A stretch of 64,000 nt of DNA, from contig CAWGSF010000001.1 in NCBI GenBank assembly GCA_963825255.1, forward strand, positions 434,001-498,000. The letters run 5' to 3'. Of this stretch, positions 50,983-59,484 are shown in pieces. Numbering within the stretch: the stretch's first letter is position 1; the number at the start of each line of letters is the position of its first letter. This DNA is from JAIBJN01 sp963825255 (GTDB lineage Bacteria > Actinomycetota > Thermoleophilia > Gaiellales > Gaiellaceae). The notes beneath the pieces were generated by a model. The model was not told the origin of the DNA. It saw only the letters and a list, made by a program, of their open reading frames with translations, and made no database searches. Made by a program: the position numbers and the translations under genes.

Positions 50983-52551
50983 ATGAAGGGTGCCGTGGCC
51001 GCCGGCCACCCGCTCACCGCAGAGGCGGGTGCGCGCATCCTCCGCGAGGGAGGGAACGCCGTCGACGCCTGCATCGCCGCGGCGTTCGTCTCCTGGATCG
51101 CCGAGAGCCCGCTGACGGGCGCGGGTGGCGGCGGCTTCATGCTCGTCCACCGCGCTCGTGACCGCACCGACCGGCTGCTCGACTTCTTCGTCGCCGTCCC
51201 GGGCCGCGGGCTCCCGGCGGGCGAGGTGGAGGAGATGACCGCCGTCGAGGTCCGGTTCGACGAGCAGACGACGCAGATCTTCCTCATCGGGCCCGCGGCG
51301 TGCGCCGTGCCGGGGTCGCTGGCCGGGCTCGCGGCCGCCCACAAGAGCTACGCCCGGCTGCCGTGGGCCGAGCTCCTCGCGCCCGCGATCGAGGCGGCCC
51401 GGGCCGGGGTCAGGCTCAACGCGGCGCAGGCCTTCCTCCACGACATCCTCGACGGGATTCTCCGCAGCGAGCCCGAGGGCAGGCGCGTCTACGGCCGCGA
51501 CGTCCCCATCGGCGAGGGAGAGACCGTCGTCATGGAGGAGCTCGCGGAGACGCTCGCCTGGATCGCGGACGAGGGCGCCGACGTCCTCTACCGCGGCGAG
51601 CTCGCGCGGCGCCTCGCCGCGGCGGTCCGCGAGCGCGGCGGACGCGTCACCGAGGCCGACCTGGCGGAGTTCAGGGTGATCCGGCGGCGCCCCGTGCGCG
51701 CGGCGTACCGGGACGCGGAGTTCGTCTCGAACCCCCCGCCCTCGTCCGGAGGCCTGCTGATCGCCTTCGCGCTTCGCGTTCTCGACCGGCTCGGGGAGAT
51801 GCCTCCCGCCGGCGGCCCGGAGGCGCTCGCCTCACTGGCGCTGGTGATGCGCGAGGCGACGCGGGTCCGCGGCCCCGCCTTCCTGAGCGAGCTCTTCCGC
51901 GGCGGGGCGGCCCGTCGCATCCTCGCCGACGAGCGGGTGGAGGCATCGGCGCGGGCGGTGCGGGCCGGGGTCGCAGAGGCGCTCGCGGAACGCGCTGGGC
52001 ACCCGTCGACGACGCACATCAGCGTCCTCGACGCGAACGGGAACGCGGCGTCGCTCTCGGCTTCGACGGGTTGCGGCTCCGGCTTCTTCGTCCCGGGCAC
52101 GGGGATCCAGCTCAACAACATGCTCGGCGAGCCCGATCTCAATCCCGGCGGGGCGGCCGCCACGCCCGGCGCGCGGCTGACGAGCATGATGGCTCCGTCG
52201 TTCGTGCTCTCGGGAGGCTCCCCCCGTCTCGTCGTCGGCAGCGCGGGCTCGATCCGACTCCGGGCGGCGATCCTCCAGATCGTCGCCAACGTCGTCGACC
52301 ACGGGATGACCGTCGAGGAGGCGATCGAGGCGCCGCGCGTGCACCTCGAGGGCGATGTCCTCCAGCTCGAGGGCGGCATCGCGTCCGACACCGCCGACCG
52401 CCTGGAGGAGGGCGGGCTCGAGGTCGTGCGCTGGGGCGGACGGAACCTCTACTTCGGAGGTGCCGCGGCGGTCGCAGTGCGCGAGGACGGTGGGCTCGAG
52501 GCCGCCGGCGACTCGAGGCGGAGCGGCGCCGGCGTGGTGGTCTCCGCATGA
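50983..52551 (+). CDS. ggt: Gamma-glutamyltranspeptidase family protein
   Basis: A 522-residue protein from ATG 50983 without a signal peptide, so cytoplasmic. Hallmarks: AGARILREGGNAVDACIAAAF (in part), LTGAGGGGFMLVH, NPPPSSGGLLIAFAL and the autoprocessing/nucleophile site HPSTTHISVLDANGNAASL (Thr-Thr-His), then PGARLTSMMAPSFV. These Ntn-hydrolases cleave themselves before the Thr and act on gamma-glutamyl compounds. Intracellular members can be cephalosporin-acylase-like. The stop overlaps the GNAT gene (ATGA). Confidence 0.9.
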   Translation: MKGAVAAGHPLTAEAGARILREGGNAVDACIAAAFVSWIAESPLTGAGGGGFMLVHRARDRTDRLLDFFVAVPGRGLPAGEVEEMTAVEVRFDEQTTQIFLIGPAACAVPGSLAGLAAAHKSYARLPWAELLAPAIEAARAGVRLNAAQAFLHDILDGILRSEPEGRRVYGRDVPIGEGETVVMEELAETLAWIADEGADVLYRGELARRLAAAVRERGGRVTEADLAEFRVIRRRPVRAAYRDAEFVSNPPPSSGGLLIAFALRVLDRLGEMPPAGGPEALASLALVMREATRVRGPAFLSELFRGGAARRILADERVEASARAVRAGVAEALAERAGHPSTTHISVLDANGNAASLSASTGCGSGFFVPGTGIQLNNMLGEPDLNPGGAAATPGARLTSMMAPSFVLSGGSPRLVVGSAGSIRLRAAILQIVANVVDHGMTVEEAIEAPRVHLEGDVLQLEGGIASDTADRLEEGGLEVVRWGGRNLYFGGAAAVAVREDGGLEAAGDSRRSGAGVVVSA

Positions 52552-53048
52552 GTGTCCGGATCAGGCCCGCCGCTCCCGGCGACGCCGCGGAGCTCGTCCG
52601 GCTCGCGCGCGCCGTCGGGACCGAGGACGAGGGCTGGCTGATCACGAACGGCGAGTGGAGGAGCGCCGCCGAGGAGCGCCGCTATCTACGGGCGGTGCGA
52701 CGCCATCCCGACGCCGCGGTCTTCGTCGCCGAGACCGCGGACGAGATCGTCGGCCGCCTCTCCGTCGCCCGCGACCCGCACCCCGCGAGCGAGCACGTCG
52801 CCGACCTCGGGCTGATGGTGGCGAAGCCGTACCGCCGCCAAGGGATCGGGCGTGCGCTGATGGCGGCGGCCGAGGAGTGGGCGCGGGAGGTCGGCGTCCG
52901 CAAGATCGAGCTCCATGTCTTCCCGTACAACGAGGCGGCCATCGCTCTCTACGAGGGTCTCGGCTACGAGAGGGAGGGCTACCGCCGCGGGCACTACCGG
53001 CGCGGCGGGGAGTTCGTGGACGCGATTCTGATGGCGAAGGAGATGTGA
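52548..53048 (+). CDS. GNAT-family N-acetyltransferase
   Basis: ATG at 52548; 166 residues. It reads VRIRPAAPGDAAELVRLA, VAETADEIVGRLSVAR and the acetyl-CoA loop VAKPYRRQGIGRALMAAAEEWA, then LHVFPYNEAAIALYEGLGY with the conserved Asn-Ala. It resembles RimI/PhnO-type acetyltransferases acting on amines or protein N-termini. It is coupled to the GGT gene; acetylation of a GGT product is possible but unproven. Confidence 0.9.
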   Translation: MSVRIRPAAPGDAAELVRLARAVGTEDEGWLITNGEWRSAAEERRYLRAVRRHPDAAVFVAETADEIVGRLSVARDPHPASEHVADLGLMVAKPYRRQGIGRALMAAAEEWAREVGVRKIELHVFPYNEAAIALYEGLGYEREGYRRGHYRRGGEFVDAILMAKEM

Positions 53049-53052
53049 CCGG

Positions 53053-53421
53053 GTGAGCGAGCCGCTCGAGCCGAGGCCGGGGTCGGTCCTCTTCGAGGAG
53101 CACGACCTCGAGGAGGAGGAAGAGCTCTGGACCGACGACTCCGGCGAGGACCACGCGGGCTGGTTCTGCGTCCGCACCGACCCGTTCCCGTGCCCGGCGG
53201 CCGGATGCTCCTACGTGGCCGAGTTCATGACGGCCGTGCACCTGATCCTCGTGTGGGAGCAGCGCGACGACCCCAACCTCCTGTGGCATGCCCAGCGGGC
53301 GAAGGAGGTGGGGCGGAACCCGCGCATCGTCGGCTACGAGCCGTCCTTCGGCCCGAGCGCCTCCTACTACGCGTGGGAGGCCTCGGGTCGCCCCGTGCAC
53401 GGAATCCGGCGAACCGGCTAG
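53053..53421 (+). CDS. Hypothetical protein with zinc-finger-like Cys/His cluster
   Basis: GTG at 53053; 122 residues. A very acidic N-terminal part (EEHDLEEEEELWTDD) is followed by WFCVRTDPFPCPAAGCSYV and AEFMTAVHLILVWEQRDDP. The C-x4-C-x10-H spacing resembles half of a C2H2 finger. The C-terminus (GYEPSFGPSASYYAWEASG) is aromatic. Four bases after the GNAT gene, same operon. Family unknown. Confidence 0.65.
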   Translation: MSEPLEPRPGSVLFEEHDLEEEEELWTDDSGEDHAGWFCVRTDPFPCPAAGCSYVAEFMTAVHLILVWEQRDDPNLLWHAQRAKEVGRNPRIVGYEPSFGPSASYYAWEASGRPVHGIRRTG

Positions 53422-53436
53422 CGACCCTGCGGAGGG

Positions 53437-54045
53437 CTAGAGGGGCTCGACCCGGCCGTTGCCCGAAGCGCGCCCGCGGATCTCCGCCTCGCGCTCGACC
53501 GCCTCCGCCGCCTGGTTGAGCATGGGTGCGAGGCGGACGACGCGCTCGCGCTCGGAGCGGATCTCGAGAAGCCCTTGCTTGACCTCCGTGCCGAAGTCGA
53601 TCCGCGAGGCGATCTGGTATGCGATCGAGTCGTCGAGGTCGAGATCCTCGAGCTCGGCCTCCGCGGCTGCGACGACGCGCGCGTAGGCCGCGAGACACTC
53701 CTCGATCTCGTCCTCGCTCGGCTCGTCCGACTCGTCGGGAAGGCTCTCGACCTCGGCCGTTTGGAACGCGCGGCCCTTGGTCATCTCCAGAAGCTGGACG
53801 CGCTCGCGCGCCTGAACGACGACGTTCAGCCTTCCGTCCGGGAAGTGATCCAGCACCTCGACCACGGAGCACCGGGTCCCGACCTCCCGTATCCCCGCGT
53901 CGTCCTCGAGCACCAGGCCGAAGTCGCGTCCCCTGTCGAGGCATTCGGCGATGAGCTCGCGGTACCGCGGCTCGAAGATGTGGAGGGGTGCCTGCTCGCC
54001 CGGGACGAGCACGAGATTGAGCGGGAAGAGGCCGATCTCGGTCAC
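53437..54045 (-). CDS. Stand-alone Lon substrate-binding (LON) domain protein
   Basis: GTG at 54045 gives 202 residues. The opening TEIGLFPLNLVLVPGEQAPLHIFEPRYREL (in part FPLNLVLVPGE and HIFEPRYREL) is the Lon N-terminal domain. RCSVVEVLDHFPDGRLNVVVQ and a helical C-terminus with RIDFGTEVKQGLLEI follow. No AAA or protease part is present. Such proteins are common and poorly understood, perhaps adaptors or cereblon-like binders. It is divergent from hisC with 24 bases between. Confidence 0.88.
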   Translation of the reverse strand: MTEIGLFPLNLVLVPGEQAPLHIFEPRYRELIAECLDRGRDFGLVLEDDAGIREVGTRCSVVEVLDHFPDGRLNVVVQARERVQLLEMTKGRAFQTAEVESLPDESDEPSEDEIEECLAAYARVVAAAEAELEDLDLDDSIAYQIASRIDFGTEVKQGLLEIRSERERVVRLAPMLNQAAEAVEREAEIRGRASGNGRVEPL

Positions 54046-54069
54046 GGAGGGACAGGTTAAGGTTTCTGG

Positions 54070-55173
54070 GTGTCCGACGACTTCGCCAGGCCGGCGCTCG
54101 CCGACCTCGTTCCCTACGAGCCGGGCAAGCCGGCCGAGGAGGTCCAGCGGGAGCTCGGGCTCCCCAGGGTCGTCAAGCTCGCGTCGAACGAGGGCCAGTT
54201 CGGGCCTTTCCCCGCGGCCCAGGCCGCGCTCGGGCGGGGCGTTCCGGAGCTGAACCGCTACCCGGACGGGGGCGCCTACCGCCTCGTGCTCGGCTTGGCC
54301 GAGAAGCACGGCGTCGAGCCCGAGGCCATCGCCGTGGCTGCGGGCGCGGACGCGATCATCGCCTACCTCTCGCTCGCCGTTCTCGACCCGGGCGACGAGA
54401 TCGTCTGCGGATGGCCGTCGTTCCCGAGCTACGTGATCGGCGCGATCAAGATGGGGGCCACGCCGGTGCGCGTGCCGCTGACCGAGCACCGCTACGACGT
54501 GGAGCGGATCCTCGCCGCGGTCACGGCGCGGACGAAGATCGTCTACCTCTGCAACCCCAACAACCCGACCGGGAGGATGATCTCCCGCGACGAGGTGGAC
54601 GCCTACTTCTCGCGCGTCCCGGCGCACGTCCTCACCGTCCTCGACGAGGCCTACTTCGAGTACGTCGAGGATCCCGACTACCCGGACGGGATCGAGGAGC
54701 ACCTGAAGGCCGGCCGGCGGGTCCTCGTCCTGCGCACGTTCTCGAAGATCTACGGGCTCGCGGGCCTGCGCGTCGGCTACGCGATCGCCGATCCGGACCT
54801 CGTCGGGCTCGTGAAGAAGGTGCGGAACGCGTTCGACGTCACCCAGCCCGCGCAGGACGCCGCCGTGGCGAGCCTCGGGGACCCGGACGAGCTCGCGCGC
54901 CGCCGCGCCTTCAACGCGGATGCCCGGACCGGCCTCGTCGAGCTCTGCTCGGGGCTCGAGCTCGCGCTCGCGCCGAAGCCCGTGGCGAACTTCGTCTACG
55001 CGGAGGTCGGCGACGATGCCCGCCCGGTCTTCGACGCGCTGCTCCGGGAGGGCGTGATCGTCCGCCCGCTCGGCGGGTTCGGCGCGCCCGGCGCCATCCG
55101 GGTCACGGTGGGGACGCCCGAGGAGAACGAGCTCTTCGCGGACGCCCTCAGGCGCGTCCTGACGCCGGCCTGA
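54070..55173 (+). CDS. hisC: Histidinol-phosphate aminotransferase
   Basis: GTG at 54070; 367 residues. Class I/II aminotransferase motifs: KLASNEGQFGPFP, ELNRYPDGGAYRL, CNPNNPTGRMISRDEVD, VLDEAYFEYV and the PLP-Lys in LRTFSKIYGLAGLRVGY. It transfers an amino group to imidazole-acetol phosphate in histidine synthesis; family members can also act on aromatic amino acids (usual ASNEN is ASNEG here). No other his gene is present. One base overlaps meaB (TGATG). Confidence 0.9.
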   Translation: MSDDFARPALADLVPYEPGKPAEEVQRELGLPRVVKLASNEGQFGPFPAAQAALGRGVPELNRYPDGGAYRLVLGLAEKHGVEPEAIAVAAGADAIIAYLSLAVLDPGDEIVCGWPSFPSYVIGAIKMGATPVRVPLTEHRYDVERILAAVTARTKIVYLCNPNNPTGRMISRDEVDAYFSRVPAHVLTVLDEAYFEYVEDPDYPDGIEEHLKAGRRVLVLRTFSKIYGLAGLRVGYAIADPDLVGLVKKVRNAFDVTQPAQDAAVASLGDPDELARRRAFNADARTGLVELCSGLELALAPKPVANFVYAEVGDDARPVFDALLREGVIVRPLGGFGAPGAIRVTVGTPEENELFADALRRVLTPA

Positions 55174-56159
55174 TGGCCAGGTCCTGGACGCTGGCGGAGC
55201 TCGTGGAGGGCATCCGCGGCGGAGACCGGAGGGCGCTCGCCCGCGCCATCACCCTCGTCGAGAGCTCGGACCCGCTCGCGTACGAGCTGATCCGCGAGCT
55301 GTACCCGGAGACGGGAAACGCCTACGCGGTCGGCGTCACCGGACCTCCGGGCGTCGGGAAGTCGAGCCTCGTGAGCGCGCTCGTCCGTCTCGTCCGCGGG
55401 GACGACACGAGCGTGGGGGTCATCTCGGTCGACCCCTCGAGCCCGTTCACGCAGGGCGCCCTGCTCGGCGACCGGATCCGCCTCGCAGACCACTTCCTCG
55501 ACCCGGAGGTGTTCATCCGCTCCATGGGGACGCGCGGGCACCTGGGCGGGATCGCGGAAGCGACCCTCCAGGCCGCGCTCCTGCTCGACGCGGCAGGCAA
55601 GGAGCTCCTCTTCCTGGAGACGGTGGGCACGGGGCAGAGCGAGGTCGAGGTCATCACGATCGCCGACACCGTCCTCCTCGTGCTCATGCCCGGCTCCGGC
55701 GACTCGATCCAGGCGCTCAAGGCCGGGATCATGGAGATCCCCGACGTCATCGCGGTCAACAAGAGCGACCATCCGGCGGCCAAGACGATGGTGAACGAGG
55801 TGCGCTCCGTGCTCGCGCTCGACACCGACGTGGACTGGAGCCCGCCGATCGTCCTCACCGAGGCGGTGCGAGGAGCTGGCGTCGACGAGCTGTGGTCCGC
55901 GGTGCGAGATCACCGCGCCCACCTCGAGGCGAGCGGGACGCTGGCCGAGCGCCGCGCGCGGAACCTCGCCGGCGAGGTCTTCGCGGTGGCGGGCGCGCGC
56001 GCCAGGGCGCGTCTGGAAGAGGCCGTTGCCGAGGATGCGGAGCTGGGCCGCCTGCTCGGCGCGGTGCAGCGGCGCGAGCTCGATCCGCTCACGGCCGTCC
56101 GTGAGATCATGGAGAAGGTCTTCGATGTCGACGATGGGCACGATCCCGACGCTCGCTGA
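55173..56159 (+). CDS. meaB: Methylmalonyl-CoA mutase-associated GTPase MeaB
   Basis: ATG at 55173; 328 residues. P-loop VGVTGPPGVGKSSLVSAL, switch regions VISVDPSSPFTQGALLGDR and IRSMGTRGHLGG, LETVGTGQSEVEV and the base-specific NKSD. The C-terminal dimerisation arm (LTAVREIMEKVFD) is complete. It protects and reloads B12 in methylmalonyl-CoA mutase, but no mutase gene is in the window. The next gene, ilvA, starts inside its 3' end, and a carboxylase lies at the window's right edge, which together fit propionate metabolism. Confidence 0.95.
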   Translation: MARSWTLAELVEGIRGGDRRALARAITLVESSDPLAYELIRELYPETGNAYAVGVTGPPGVGKSSLVSALVRLVRGDDTSVGVISVDPSSPFTQGALLGDRIRLADHFLDPEVFIRSMGTRGHLGGIAEATLQAALLLDAAGKELLFLETVGTGQSEVEVITIADTVLLVLMPGSGDSIQALKAGIMEIPDVIAVNKSDHPAAKTMVNEVRSVLALDTDVDWSPPIVLTEAVRGAGVDELWSAVRDHRAHLEASGTLAERRARNLAGEVFAVAGARARARLEEAVAEDAELGRLLGAVQRRELDPLTAVREIMEKVFDVDDGHDPDAR

Positions 56160-57324
56160 GATCCACGAGGCGCAGAGGCGGCTCGACGGGATCGCGCGCG
56201 TCACGCCCGTCTACTCCTCGGAGACGCTGGGCCGCCTCGCGGGGCGCCCGGTGTGGCTGAAGGCCGAGAACCTCCAGCGCACCGGGTCGTTCAAGATCCG
56301 CGGCGCCTACAACCGCATCGCGAACCTCACGGAGGCAGAGAGGGCGGCCGGCGTCGTCACCGCGAGCGCCGGGAACCACGGGCAGGCCGTCGCCTGGGCG
56401 GCGCGCGAGGCCGGCGTTCGCGCCACCGTGTTCATGCCGGAGGACGCGCCGACGGCCAAGATCGACGCGACCCGCAGCTACGGCGCCGACGTCGTGCTCA
56501 CCGGCAAGGGCTTCGACGAGGCGGTCGCCGCCGGGCGCGAGCGGGCCGAAGCCGGCGAGACCTTCGTCCACGCGTTCGAGGACACGCTCGTGCTCGCCGG
56601 CCAGGGCACCGTCGGCATCGAGCTCGCGGAGCAGCTCGGGCCGGAGGTCGGGACTCTCGTCGTCCCCATCGGCGGCGGTGGACTCGCCGCGGGCATCTCC
56701 CTCGCGCTCGAGGAGCTCCGCCCGGGGATCCGGATGGTGGGCGTCCAGGCGGCGGCCTGCGCGCCGTACGCCGGCTCGGTGCCGTCCGGCAACACGATCG
56801 CGGACGGGATCGCCGTGAAGCAACCCGGAGAGACGGCGCGGTCGATCCTCGCCGACCGGCTCGCGGGGGTGGTCACGGTCACCGACACGGAGATCGCCCA
56901 TGCGATCCTGCTCATCAGCGAGCGCTGCAAGCTCACCGTCGAGGGCGCCGGCGCGGCGTCGGTCGCCGCCCTCCTCGCCGGGAAGGTGGACGGCGACGAT
57001 CCGGTCTGCCCGCTGCTCTCGGGCGGGAACATCGACGCGAGCTCGCTCATCGAGGTGCTCCGCCACGGCCTCACGCGCGCAGGCCGCTATCTCGTGATCC
57101 GCACGAGGGTCGACGATCGTCCGGGCAACCTGGCCCGGCTCCTGGCGACGGTCGCCGAGGAGCGGGCGAACGTGCTCAAGGTCGACCACCACCGCGAGGG
57201 GATGGACCTGCCGGTGACCGGGACCGAGATCGAGCTGACCCTCGCCATGCGGGACGAGGACCACTGCGCCGAGCTCCTCTCTCGGATCGCCGACGAGGGC
57301 TATCCGTTCGAGCGCCTGCGGTAG
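56125..57324 (+). CDS. ilvA: Threonine ammonia-lyase (dehydratase) with ACT domain
   Basis: ATG at 56125 has GGAGAAGG upstream; ATG 56134 is an alternative. 399 residues. PLP-Lys in RTGSFKIRGAYNRI, ASAGNHGQAVAWAA, PIGGGGLAAGISLAL and EGAGAASVAALLAG. The C-terminal ACT-like domain (RVDDRPGNLARLLATVAE, given in part) may bind a regulator. It makes 2-oxobutyrate from threonine, which leads to isoleucine or propionyl-CoA. It overlaps meaB by 35 bases, tying the two functions together. Confidence 0.93.
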   Translation: MSTMGTIPTLAEIHEAQRRLDGIARVTPVYSSETLGRLAGRPVWLKAENLQRTGSFKIRGAYNRIANLTEAERAAGVVTASAGNHGQAVAWAAREAGVRATVFMPEDAPTAKIDATRSYGADVVLTGKGFDEAVAAGRERAEAGETFVHAFEDTLVLAGQGTVGIELAEQLGPEVGTLVVPIGGGGLAAGISLALEELRPGIRMVGVQAAACAPYAGSVPSGNTIADGIAVKQPGETARSILADRLAGVVTVTDTEIAHAILLISERCKLTVEGAGAASVAALLAGKVDGDDPVCPLLSGGNIDASSLIEVLRHGLTRAGRYLVIRTRVDDRPGNLARLLATVAEERANVLKVDHHREGMDLPVTGTEIELTLAMRDEDHCAELLSRIADEGYPFERLR

Positions 57325-57333
57325 CTCTCGCCG

Positions 57334-57516
57334 CTACTGGGCGGCGGGAGCGACGCGGCCAGCGCCGCCGCGGTTGAGCCGGCCGGCGATCCAGTCGCGG
57401 ATCCCCGGGCGCTCGACCTTGACCGCACGGGCGAGGCGGTGCCGCTCGGCCTCGCGGATGAGGTCGTCCTGGCGCGCCTTGGCCAGGGCGATCTGTGTGT
57501 GAGGGCTGTAGTACAT
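57334..57516 (-). CDS. Small basic hypothetical protein
   Basis: ATG at 57516; 60 residues. MYYSPHTQIALAKARQDDLI, REAERHRLARAVK, then RPGIRDWIAGRLNRGG: a basic amphipathic helix with a flexible tail. It lies four bases downstream of the DUF72 gene on the same strand and converges with ilvA. Short proteins of this composition are frequent in actinobacteria; function unknown. Confidence 0.5.
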   Translation of the reverse strand: MYYSPHTQIALAKARQDDLIREAERHRLARAVKVERPGIRDWIAGRLNRGGAGRVAPAAQ

Positions 57517-57520
57517 GCCC

Positions 57521-58243
57521 TCAGGACGCCGGAGCCTCGTGGTTTCTTCCTTCCCCGGTGCCCGTGAGCTCCAGAAGACGTTCCGCGTACCCGGGCGCGG
57601 TCGGCGCGTCCTCGTGGCGGAAATAGCAGTAGACGTCGCTTCCGCCGTCGAGCGGCGGCCCGATCTCGGCGGCGAGCCGGACGAGATCGGCGTCCTCATA
57701 GGGCGTGTCGCGGAGCCTGAGGTAGCGAAACGAGGCCGGCCCGCTCCAGTCGTCGACCCGGACGACGCCGCGCTCGTCCAGGCGGGCAGAGACGTCGGGC
57801 TCGTCCCACGAGCCGTGGCGGAAGTCGAGCGCGACGGCGAGCTCCGGGTCGAGCGAGTCGAGGAGAAGCCGGAGGAAGCCGTCGTCGCGCGCCTGCGGGA
57901 CCTTGACGCGGATCGGCCCGAGGCGGTCGCCGAGCGCGCGCACCGTCTGGCAGAAGGCAGCGACGCCCTGCACGCGCCCACGCGCGGTGGCACCGCGGGT
58001 CATCGTCACGGCGAAGCGGAATCCCGGTGGGGTCTGCGCGGCCCAGTGCCGGAACTGCTCTTCTGCCGGCAATCGGTAGAAGGTCGTGTTGAGCTCGACG
58101 CTCGGGAGCCGCTCGGCGTAGAGGCGGAGGAAGTCCTCCGGGCGGGCGTCGGCGGGGTAGAAGCCGCCGCGCCAGGACGGATAGGAAAAGCCGGAGGAGC
58201 CGGTGTAGAGCCGCCCGCTGGTCGTCGTCACCCGTGAACTCAT
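57521..58243 (-). CDS. DUF72 family protein
   Basis: ATG at 58243 gives 240 residues (a GTG at 58273 is possible). The TIM-barrel family signature is LYTGSSGFSYPSWRGGFYP, with LPSVELNTTFYRLP, PPGFRFAVTM, IRVKVPQ, VALDFRHGSW and the late aspartate/tyrosine patch DVYCYFRHEDA. Members resemble endonuclease IV folds, but no activity has been established that I can name. It is divided from the downstream acyl-CoA dehydrogenase by about 100 bases. Confidence 0.88.
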   Translation of the reverse strand: MSSRVTTTSGRLYTGSSGFSYPSWRGGFYPADARPEDFLRLYAERLPSVELNTTFYRLPAEEQFRHWAAQTPPGFRFAVTMTRGATARGRVQGVAAFCQTVRALGDRLGPIRVKVPQARDDGFLRLLLDSLDPELAVALDFRHGSWDEPDVSARLDERGVVRVDDWSGPASFRYLRLRDTPYEDADLVRLAAEIGPPLDGGSDVYCYFRHEDAPTAPGYAERLLELTGTGEGRNHEAPAS

Positions 58244-58345
58244 ATCCGACCCGGTCCGCGACGGACTCGTCACGACCCGCCCGCCATCGGCGCGCCTGCG
58301 GCCGCTACGCTCGAAAGCGGGTGGTGGACCGGGGTGGCCCCGGGC

Positions 58346-59479
58346 TTAGAGCCCGAGCTGGCGGGCGATCACGAGGCGCTGGATCTCGTTCGTGCCCTCG
58401 CCGATCTCGAGCACCTTCTGGTCGCGGTACAGACGCGAGATCGCGTACTCGTCCATGAATCCGTAGCCACCGTGGATCTGCAGCGCGCGGTCGACGACCC
58501 GCTTCGAGAGCTCCCCCGTGTAGAGCTTGGCGACGGCGGCCTCCCGGGCGAACGGACGCCCCTGATCCTTGAGCCAGGCGGCCTTGTAGACGAGCCCGCG
58601 CGCCGCCTCGATCTCCGTGGCCATGTCGGCGAGGGCGAACCGGATCGCCTGGAACTCCGCGATCGCCTTGCCGAACTGCCTGCGCTCGCGCGCGTACGCG
58701 AAGGCGAGGTCGAACGCGCCGCGGGCAAGGCCGAGGCCCATCGCCGCGAGCGAGATCCGCCCTCCGTCGAGGATCTCGAGGAACTGCCGGAAGCCGGCTC
58801 CTCGCGGGCCGAGCAGGTTCCCCTCGGGCACGGCGCAGTCGCGGAACGCGAGCTCTCGCGTGTCCGAGGCGCGCCAGCCCATCTTGCGCATCGGCGCCGA
58901 GATCTCGTAGCCCGGCGTCCCGTTGGGCACGATGAGGTTCGAGATCTCGTCCTCGTCCGTGCGGGCCGTGATCGTCACGCACGCAGTGATGTCGGTGCCC
59001 GCGTTCGTGATGAAGATCTTCGAGCCGTTGACGACCCAATCTTCACCCCGGAGCTCGGCCGTGGTCCTCGTCGCGCCCGCGTCGGAGCCAGCCTCCGGCT
59101 CCGTGAGCCCGAACGCCGCCAGCCGCCGTCCGGAGGCGAGGTCGGGGAGCCAGTCGCGCTTCTGCTCCTCCGTGCCGAAGAGAAGGATAGGCATCGTCCC
59201 GAGCGAGGTGTGCGCGGCCACCGTGATCGCGACGGACGAGTCGACGCGAGTCAGCTCCTCGATCGCCAATGCGTAGGCGACGGTGTCCCCGCCGGCTCCT
59301 TCGTACTCCTCGGGGACGGGGATGCCCATGAGCCCCAGCTCGGCGAGCCCGGCGACGATCTCGTACGGGAAGCGGTGCTCCCGGTCGAGCTCCTCGGCCA
59401 CGGGCGCGATGCGAGCCTCCGCGAACTCACGGACCGTGGCCCGGAGGAGCTCGTGCTCGTCGGAGAGGTCGAAGTCCAC
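58346..59479 (-). CDS. Acyl-CoA dehydrogenase (short/branched-chain type)
   Basis: GTG at 59479; 377 residues. DLSDEHELLRATVREFAEA, FGLTEPEAGSDAGATRT, VNGSKIFITNAGTDI, KMGWRASDTRELAFRD, GLGLARGAFDLAFAYAR and QIHGGYGFMDEYAISRLYRD. The catalytic Glu is in IGEGTNEIQRLVIARQ. It is only distantly similar to the copy at 38711. It fits beta-oxidation or leucine/isoleucine breakdown. It sits five bases downstream of pepA on the same strand. Confidence 0.93.
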   Translation of the reverse strand: MDFDLSDEHELLRATVREFAEARIAPVAEELDREHRFPYEIVAGLAELGLMGIPVPEEYEGAGGDTVAYALAIEELTRVDSSVAITVAAHTSLGTMPILLFGTEEQKRDWLPDLASGRRLAAFGLTEPEAGSDAGATRTTAELRGEDWVVNGSKIFITNAGTDITACVTITARTDEDEISNLIVPNGTPGYEISAPMRKMGWRASDTRELAFRDCAVPEGNLLGPRGAGFRQFLEILDGGRISLAAMGLGLARGAFDLAFAYARERRQFGKAIAEFQAIRFALADMATEIEAARGLVYKAAWLKDQGRPFAREAAVAKLYTGELSKRVVDRALQIHGGYGFMDEYAISRLYRDQKVLEIGEGTNEIQRLVIARQLGL

Positions 59480-59484
59480 GCCCG

